From the NCBI GenBank assembly GCA_002369025.1, contig DFDV01000188.1, forward strand, positions 1-11,230: DNA of 11,230 bases. Direction: 5' to 3'. Positions within the stretch are counted from its first letter, which is position 1. The number at the start of each line of letters is the position of its first letter. This stretch comes from Treponema sp. UBA3819. Its GTDB lineage: Bacteria; Spirochaetota; Spirochaetia; Treponematales; Treponemataceae. This document shows, in pieces, positions 6,335-11,230 of the stretch. The notes beneath the pieces are model-generated. The model was not told the origin of the DNA, did not search any database, and saw nothing but the letters and a program-made list of their open reading frames with translations. Made by a program: the position numbers and the translations under genes.

Positions 6335-8719
6335 ATGGGTGGAATAAAAAGTGGGGAATCAGCTGCGGCATCATCTGCTGCGGTCAAAAAATCATCAGCA
6401 AGTACAAAAACTGCCGCAACAGCAAAAGCACCGGCAGCAAAATCAACAGCAGTAAAGACACTGGCAAAGCCTGCAGTAAAAACTACGGCAAAGACTGCAA
6501 GCGTGACAAAACCTGCCTCTGCCGCAAAGACAAGCGCGCCTGCGGCAAACGCCTCTGCGGCTAAACCAGCCGCGGCAAAGGCTGCAAGTGTGGCGAAAAA
6601 GCCCGTAGCAGGCGCAAAGGCAAATGCTCCTGCGGCAAAAACTTCTGCGGCCAAAACAGAAGCCCCTGTAAAAGCGGCTCCCGCAAAAAAGACTGCGGCA
6701 AAACCTGCAGCCGGCGTAGATGAAAACGGCACTTTCCGTGCATGGGCAAACGCAAAAACTGTAGCAAAATCTAAAAAAACTGCAGCCGCCGGAAGTTCAA
6801 CCGCAGCAGAAAAAGCAGCAGACAAAAAATCCCTGGCAGAAGCAGAAAAGAAACTCGCCGCGGCAAAGGCGGCAGACCCCAATGCAGGCAAACCCCAGAA
6901 AGCCGTTGCAGACTATTCCGATGACAAAATCCTGCACCTGGACGCTCTGGAACACATCCGCCTGAGAAGCGGTATGTACATAGGCCGCCTGGGAGACGGT
7001 TCAAACCAGAACGACGGTATCTATATTCTCCTCAAAGAAATCATAGACAACTCCATAGATGAATTCATCGTGGGCTTTGGAAGCCGCATCGATGTAGAAA
7101 TAAAAGACAATCATGTAAAGGTTCGTGACTACGGACGCGGCATTCCTCTGGGCAAGGTAGTAGAATGTGTTTCCGAAATCAACACGGGCGGTAAATACAA
7201 CGACGATGTATTCCAGTTTTCCGTGGGTATGAATGGTGTAGGTACCAAGGCAGTAAACGCCCTTTCCTCATATTTCCGCGTCATCTCTATCCGTGACGGA
7301 AAATGCACCGAAGCAATTTTTGAAAAAGGCAAACTCAAAAACCAGCGGACTGGCCCCCTCAAGCAGAATCTTCCCAACGGCACATTCTTTGAATTTATTC
7401 CCGACGAGACTATTTTCGGTAAGTATTCATTCAACATGGAATATGTTGAAAAGCGCATGTGGAACTATGCTTACCTGAACACAGGACTGACACTCCGCCT
7501 GAACGGACAGGATTTTGTCAGCCAGAACGGCCTGCTTGACCTTTTGCAGAGCGAAATTGAAACAGAATCAATCTATCCGGTTGGAAGTTACGTGGGCGAG
7601 CACCTGAAATTTGCATTCACCCACACCAATGCATACGGCGAAAATTATTTTTCCTTCGTAAACGGTCAGTATACAAGCGACGGCGGAACCCACCTGAACG
7701 CATTCAAAGAAGGCTTTATCAAAGGCGTAAACGACTTTTTCCATACAAGCTACAAGTCAGAAGACGTGCGTGACGGCATTACGGCAGCGGTTCTGGTCAA
7801 GGTAAAGGATCCGGTATTTGAAAGCCAGACAAAAAACAAACTGGGCAACACCGATATCCGCCAGTGGATTGTGGCAGAAGTTCAGTCCGGTCTGGACAAC
7901 TGGCTCCACAAGAACCCCAAGTCCGCCGAAATGCTTCAGAAAAAAATCGAAGCCAACGAAAAACTTCGTACTGAACTTTCCAGCGTAAAAAAACAGGCAA
8001 AAGAGAACGCCAAAAAACTGAGCATCCGCATTCCCAAACTCAAGGACTGCCGCTACTTTGTGCAGGACGGAAAGAAAGGCGAAAACAGCATGATTTTCAT
8101 TACGGAGGGTGATTCTGCATCCGGCACCATGACCCACTCACGAAATGCTGACTATCAGGCAATTTTCTCCCTGCGCGGTAAGCCTGAAAACATGTACGGG
8201 AAAAAACAGAGCGACATCTACAAAAATGACGAACTCTATCAGCTGATGATGGCTCTGGGCATTGAAACCAGTACCGAAAACCTCAAATATGCAAAAATCG
8301 TCATTGCAACCGATGCCGATAACGACGGATTCCATATCAGAAATCTGGTGCTCACCTTCTTCCTGGGTTACTTTGAAGAACTGGTCACAAGCGGCAGGGT
8401 TTTCATTCTGGAAACACCCCTCTTCCGCGTACGCAACAAAAAGAAGAACATCTACTGCTACAGCGAGGCAGAGCGTGATGCAGCCCTCAAAGAACTGGGT
8501 ACAAGTGCAGAGGTGAGCCGCTTTAAAGGTCTTGGAGAAATCAACCCGGACGAATTCAAGGAATTCATCACCCCGGAAACCATGCACCTGACGCCTGTAG
8601 AAATCAGCCAGCTCAAAATCATTCCTCAGCTTCTTTCCTTCTACATGGGCAAAAACACCCCCGAACGAAGACACTTTATTGAAGAACACCTTCTCTCCAA
8701 CGCAGAGATCGATGTATAG
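6335..8719 (+). CDS. parE: DNA topoisomerase IV subunit B (ParE) with histone H1-like N-terminal extension
   Basis: ParE is the ATPase subunit of topoisomerase IV, which decatenates and relaxes DNA together with ParC. Of 794 residues, about 1-190 are an Ala/Lys-rich low-complexity tail (68 Ala, 35 Lys, only two acidic residues before 127). The enzyme starts near residue 195. Visible motifs are the GHKL N-box KEIIDNSIDE (234-243, catalytic E235), RDYGRGIP (264-271), the lid GMNGVGTKAVNALS (298-311), the QTK loop (498-500), TOPRIM EGDSASG (591-597), the metal-binding Asp set D660/D662/D664 in TDADNDGFHIRN, and RFKGLGEINPDEF (729-741). The end TPERRHFIEEHLL is typical. The core of about 600 residues is of ParE rather than long GyrB length. 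A gyrase B role is possible but less likely given the adjacent ParC. The ATG at 6335 has no Shine-Dalgarno. No ATG follows in frame before the catalytic domain until about residue 214, so the tail must be translated unless a GTG or TTG start is used. Confidence 0.92.
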   Translation: MGGIKSGESAAASSAAVKKSSASTKTAATAKAPAAKSTAVKTLAKPAVKTTAKTASVTKPASAAKTSAPAANASAAKPAAAKAASVAKKPVAGAKANAPAAKTSAAKTEAPVKAAPAKKTAAKPAAGVDENGTFRAWANAKTVAKSKKTAAAGSSTAAEKAADKKSLAEAEKKLAAAKAADPNAGKPQKAVADYSDDKILHLDALEHIRLRSGMYIGRLGDGSNQNDGIYILLKEIIDNSIDEFIVGFGSRIDVEIKDNHVKVRDYGRGIPLGKVVECVSEINTGGKYNDDVFQFSVGMNGVGTKAVNALSSYFRVISIRDGKCTEAIFEKGKLKNQRTGPLKQNLPNGTFFEFIPDETIFGKYSFNMEYVEKRMWNYAYLNTGLTLRLNGQDFVSQNGLLDLLQSEIETESIYPVGSYVGEHLKFAFTHTNAYGENYFSFVNGQYTSDGGTHLNAFKEGFIKGVNDFFHTSYKSEDVRDGITAAVLVKVKDPVFESQTKNKLGNTDIRQWIVAEVQSGLDNWLHKNPKSAEMLQKKIEANEKLRTELSSVKKQAKENAKKLSIRIPKLKDCRYFVQDGKKGENSMIFITEGDSASGTMTHSRNADYQAIFSLRGKPENMYGKKQSDIYKNDELYQLMMALGIETSTENLKYAKIVIATDADNDGFHIRNLVLTFFLGYFEELVTSGRVFILETPLFRVRNKKKNIYCYSEAERDAALKELGTSAEVSRFKGLGEINPDEFKEFITPETMHLTPVEISQLKIIPQLLSFYMGKNTPERRHFIEEHLLSNAEIDV

Positions 8720-8733
8720 GACGGAGAAAGACT

Positions 8734-10704
8734 ATGGCATTCGTAAAAAACTTATTTGACAAAAACTTTATTGAATATGCGTCCTATGTTATTCGTGACC
8801 GTGCGATTCCTGACCTGGAAGACGGACTGAAGCCGGTACAGAGACGCATCTTGCATACTCTTTTTGAGATGGATGACGGTCGCTTTCAGAAAGTAGCAAA
8901 TGTAGTCGGACAGACAATGAAATACCATCCCCATGGCGATGCTTCAATCTACGGTGCAGTAGTTACCATGGCAAACCGGGGACTCTTTCTGCAGCACTCC
9001 CCCAAAGTCAAATGGGTAAGTATCTTCCTGGAAACGCAGGGAAACTTTGGCAACATGTTTACAGGTGATGCCGCATCTGCAGGCCGTTACATTGAATGCC
9101 GCATAAACCCGCTTGCAAAAGATTTTTTTGTGACAAATCCCCATGTAACCCACTACATTCCCAACTACGATGGACGCAGTACTGAACCGGAAGTATTCAG
9201 GGCAAAAATTCCGGTCGCCCTGATTATCGGCGCAGAAGGCATTGCGGTCGGCATGAGCACAAAAATTCTTCCCTACAACATCAAGGAAGTTCTGGATGCA
9301 GAAATCAAGTGCCTGCAGGGTGAAAAATTTCAGATTTATCCCGATGTTCCCACAGGCGGTCTGATTGACGTTTCAAACTACAACGACGGAAACGGAAAAA
9401 TCATCACAAGGGCAAAATTTGACACCTCAGATGAAAAGAAAATCGTCATCACCGAGCTGCCTCTGGACACTACAAGTGACGCCCTGCTCAATTCAATCGA
9501 CAATGCCTACAAGGCAGGAAAAATCAAAATCTCTTCCGTAGACGACCATTCTACAGACCACTGTGAAATTGAAATCAAACTGCCGCGTGGCGTATATTCA
9601 AAGGATGTAATTGACTCCCTCTACGCCTACACGGACTGTGAAAAATCAATTTCCTGCCAGATGCTGGTCATAAAGGACAATATGCCTGTTGCCATGACGG
9701 CTACGGAAATCATCAAATACTATGCCCAGCGGCTTACAGGCATCATCAAGGACGAACTGGAATACGAGCGCGGTCAGCTTACCGAAAAACTGCACCTGCG
9801 CACACTGGAACGCATCTTTATAGAAGAAAGAATCTACAAGCGCATTGAAGAGATGAAGACTCAGGAAGCTGTTTTTAAGGCAGTCGTTGACGGTTTTGTT
9901 CCCTTCAAGGCAGAACTGGTTCGTCCCATCACAAAAGAAGATATTGAACATCTGCTTGCCATTCCAATCCGCCGCATTTCACTTTATGACATCAACAAAA
10001 ACCGTGCGGAAGTAAAGGAAATCAACGCAAAACTCAAGGAAATCGCCCGCAAACTCAAAAACCTTACCGCCTGCGCAATCGACTATCTGGGTACCGTTCT
10101 GGCAAAATTCGGCACGACAGACCTGCAGCGTCACACCCAGATTAAGAAATTCAATGCGGTGGATGTAAAGGAAGTTGCCAAGAGCGACCGCAGCCTCCGC
10201 TACGACGACAAAGGCTATCTGGGAATCAATGTTTCAGGCGGCAGTGAAATCAAAAAAGTGTCTCCCTACGACCGCATTCTCTATGTACGCAAAAACGGCA
10301 TGTACACTGTCACCGATGTTCCGGACAAAATCTTCATCGACAAGGGTATGTGGTTCTGCGATCTGGCGGACAAGGAAAAAATCCCCCAGGTACTCTTTAC
10401 AGTCATTTTCCGCGATCCGGAAACAAAGTACGCCTACATCAAGCGCTGCCGCATTCCGTCATGGATTATGAACAGGGACTACTTCCTCGCGCCCGACGGA
10501 ATGGAAGTGCTCTACATCACAACGGCCCAGAAATTCAGCTTTACCCTCATCTACGAAAAGAAGCCCAAAGTAAAAATTCTGGAAGAAAATTTCAAGGCTC
10601 AGGATTTTGCAGAAAAAGGACTTAAAACGCTTGGCATAAGGCTTTCAATCCGTGAGTGCGAATCCATAAAAGTTGACGATGGAACGCTTCCTTTTGGAGA
10701 CTAA
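8734..10704 (+). CDS. parC: DNA topoisomerase IV subunit A (ParC)
   Basis: ParC is the DNA-cleaving subunit that forms the A2B2 enzyme with ParE. It starts 14 bases after the parE stop, with GGAG at 8723-8726 as ribosome site, so the two are an operon. The 656-residue protein has the winged-helix/CAP domain with the DGLKPVQRRIL motif (30-40), the quinolone-region motif HPHGDASIYG (65-74), and the catalytic pair R118/Y119 in SAGRYIECR. Next come the tower and coiled-coil parts (to about 480) and a short C-terminal region. The last 180 or so residues are too few for a full six-bladed pinwheel, as in gyrase A, and no clear GyrA box was seen, which fits ParC and not GyrA. Residues at the two main quinolone contact positions are Ala70 and Gly74. 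No terminator follows before the next gene. Confidence 0.92.
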   Translation: MAFVKNLFDKNFIEYASYVIRDRAIPDLEDGLKPVQRRILHTLFEMDDGRFQKVANVVGQTMKYHPHGDASIYGAVVTMANRGLFLQHSPKVKWVSIFLETQGNFGNMFTGDAASAGRYIECRINPLAKDFFVTNPHVTHYIPNYDGRSTEPEVFRAKIPVALIIGAEGIAVGMSTKILPYNIKEVLDAEIKCLQGEKFQIYPDVPTGGLIDVSNYNDGNGKIITRAKFDTSDEKKIVITELPLDTTSDALLNSIDNAYKAGKIKISSVDDHSTDHCEIEIKLPRGVYSKDVIDSLYAYTDCEKSISCQMLVIKDNMPVAMTATEIIKYYAQRLTGIIKDELEYERGQLTEKLHLRTLERIFIEERIYKRIEEMKTQEAVFKAVVDGFVPFKAELVRPITKEDIEHLLAIPIRRISLYDINKNRAEVKEINAKLKEIARKLKNLTACAIDYLGTVLAKFGTTDLQRHTQIKKFNAVDVKEVAKSDRSLRYDDKGYLGINVSGGSEIKKVSPYDRILYVRKNGMYTVTDVPDKIFIDKGMWFCDLADKEKIPQVLFTVIFRDPETKYAYIKRCRIPSWIMNRDYFLAPDGMEVLYITTAQKFSFTLIYEKKPKVKILEENFKAQDFAEKGLKTLGIRLSIRECESIKVDDGTLPFGD

Positions 10705-10716
10705 AGCAGAAATATA

Positions 10717-10725
10717 TGCTATACT
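10717..10725 (+). promoter_or_regulatory. Extended -10 promoter of the ABC permease gene
   Basis: TGC followed by TATACT (10720-10725) forms an extended -10 element. A weak TTGGAG (10694-10699) lies 20 bases upstream inside the parC end. Transcription would start 0-2 bases before the ATG at 10734. No Shine-Dalgarno is visible in the leader. Confidence 0.5.
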
Positions 10726-10733
10726 AGAACATC

Positions 10734-11230
10734 ATGAGCTTATCAGATAAGTTATACAGGATTTTTATCTCCGGCGGTTCCTACCTTACAATACTCAAGG
10801 GCTTAAGGACAACCGTAGCAATTTCACTTGCTTCAGTCATTCTGGGTACCCTGCTTGCCTGCCTTATCTGCCTGCTCAGGACGCGAAAGAATGCCGCCAT
10901 ACGAAACATATCAGCCGCATATATTGCTTTTTTGAGGGGAACTCCGGTTCTCACCCTGCTTCTTCTCCTCTATTATGGAGTTTTTGCCCGGGCAGGACTT
11001 CCTTCTGCGCTTGTAGCAACCTTTACCTTTGCACTGAATTTTTCGGCACATGTGGCTGAACTGCTCCGCACATCTATTTCCGCCACAGAAAAAGGCCAGG
11101 TGGAAGCAGCCCGCACACTAGGTTTTTCCCGCTGGGAGGCCTTTCGTCTTATCACCCTGCCCCAGACTCTGGAAATTGCAAAGCCTGTGTACCAGTCTCT
11201 TATCGTAAACCTCATTCAGTGGACCAGCGT
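10734..11230 (+). CDS. Polar amino-acid ABC transporter permease (HisM family), 3' end outside window
   Basis: This is the inner-membrane channel subunit of an ABC importer for polar amino acids. The frame is open from ATG 10734 to the window edge, giving 165 residues. Visible are a periplasm/membrane entry segment LTILKGLRTTVAISLASVIL with the TL/TV-type helix typical of the family, a second helix (about 28-48), RGTPVLTLLLLLYYG (68-82; consensus RGTPLLVQ), and the EAA loop EAARTLGFSRWEAFRLITLP (124-143), which docks on the ATPase subunit. The protein ends at the window border just after NLIQWTSV, where relatives read IKDTSLV. The substrate cannot be told; glutamine, histidine or cystine types share these motifs. 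The solute-binding protein and ATPase genes presumably lie downstream. The start has no Shine-Dalgarno, but an extended -10 box lies 8 bases ahead. Confidence 0.9.
   Translation, partial: MSLSDKLYRIFISGGSYLTILKGLRTTVAISLASVILGTLLACLICLLRTRKNAAIRNISAAYIAFLRGTPVLTLLLLLYYGVFARAGLPSALVATFTFALNFSAHVAELLRTSISATEKGQVEAARTLGFSRWEAFRLITLPQTLEIAKPVYQSLIVNLIQWTS

Noticed and set aside
6319..6564. Cys-rich 81-residue frame overlapping the parE start
   Set aside because: It is a +2-shifted reading of the repetitive Ala/Lys codons of the ParE tail. The Cys and Lys richness comes from GCAAA/TGCGGC repeats, and no ribosome site supports it.
6298..6891. Minus-strand 197-residue Ala/Phe-rich frame opposite the ParE tail
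   Set aside because: Long antisense frame caused by the low-complexity GCA/AAA codons of the real gene. It has no start signal and no recognisable family.

Overview
The window looks like a piece of a spirochaete chromosome, most likely a host-associated Treponema. I infer this from the overall character of the proteins (the topoisomerase IV pair, the OPT/PqqD pair, the short CstA) and from the intergenic DNA. No rRNA or other decisive marker is present, so the genus is an inference. GC content is intermediate by eye and genes are densely packed, nearly all on the + strand. No tRNA, rRNA, CRISPR array, transposase or prophage gene was seen.

Layout. (1) 3-527: the 3' part of a citrate synthase gene, followed 23 bases later by prmC (release-factor glutamine methyltransferase, 551-1474). 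(2) A convergent minus-strand gene at 1540-2025 encodes a YbaK/ProX-type Cys-tRNA(Pro) deacylase. (3) 2026-2382 is a long intergenic stretch with a cluster of GC-rich hairpins and a 13-base direct repeat, probably a dispersed repeat element, and then the cstA leader. (4) 2383-3891: a CstA-family transporter, closed by a strong terminator. (5) 4063-4890: a wrecked OPT-family peptide transporter gene, in which an N-terminal piece is joined out of frame to a C-terminal piece, overlapping an intact small PqqD-family gene. (6) 5006-6196: a COG0523 (CobW/ZNG1-type) GTPase with a long His/Asp/Glu-rich metal-binding linker, closed by a strong terminator. (7) 6335-10704: a two-gene topoisomerase IV operon. 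Its ParE carries an N-terminal Ala/Lys-rich extension of about 190 residues that resembles a histone H1 tail. (8) 10734 to the window end: the start of a polar amino-acid ABC permease.

How the genes fit together. Most are housekeeping: entry to the TCA or glutamate branch, translation termination, tRNA proofreading, nutrient uptake, metal homeostasis and chromosome decatenation. Two transport genes, CstA and the dead OPT gene, lie together and suggest a peptide- or organic-acid-using lifestyle in which one uptake route has decayed.

The most interesting observations are the H1-like tail on ParE, the recurrence of a TATACT box 6-8 bases before the ATG of three genes that lack a Shine-Dalgarno (candidate leaderless transcripts), the collapsed OPT gene beside a preserved PqqD gene, the hairpin-rich intergenic repeat, and ParC residues Ala70/Gly74 at the two main quinolone-contact positions. 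I saw no obvious new multi-gene defence or biosynthetic system.
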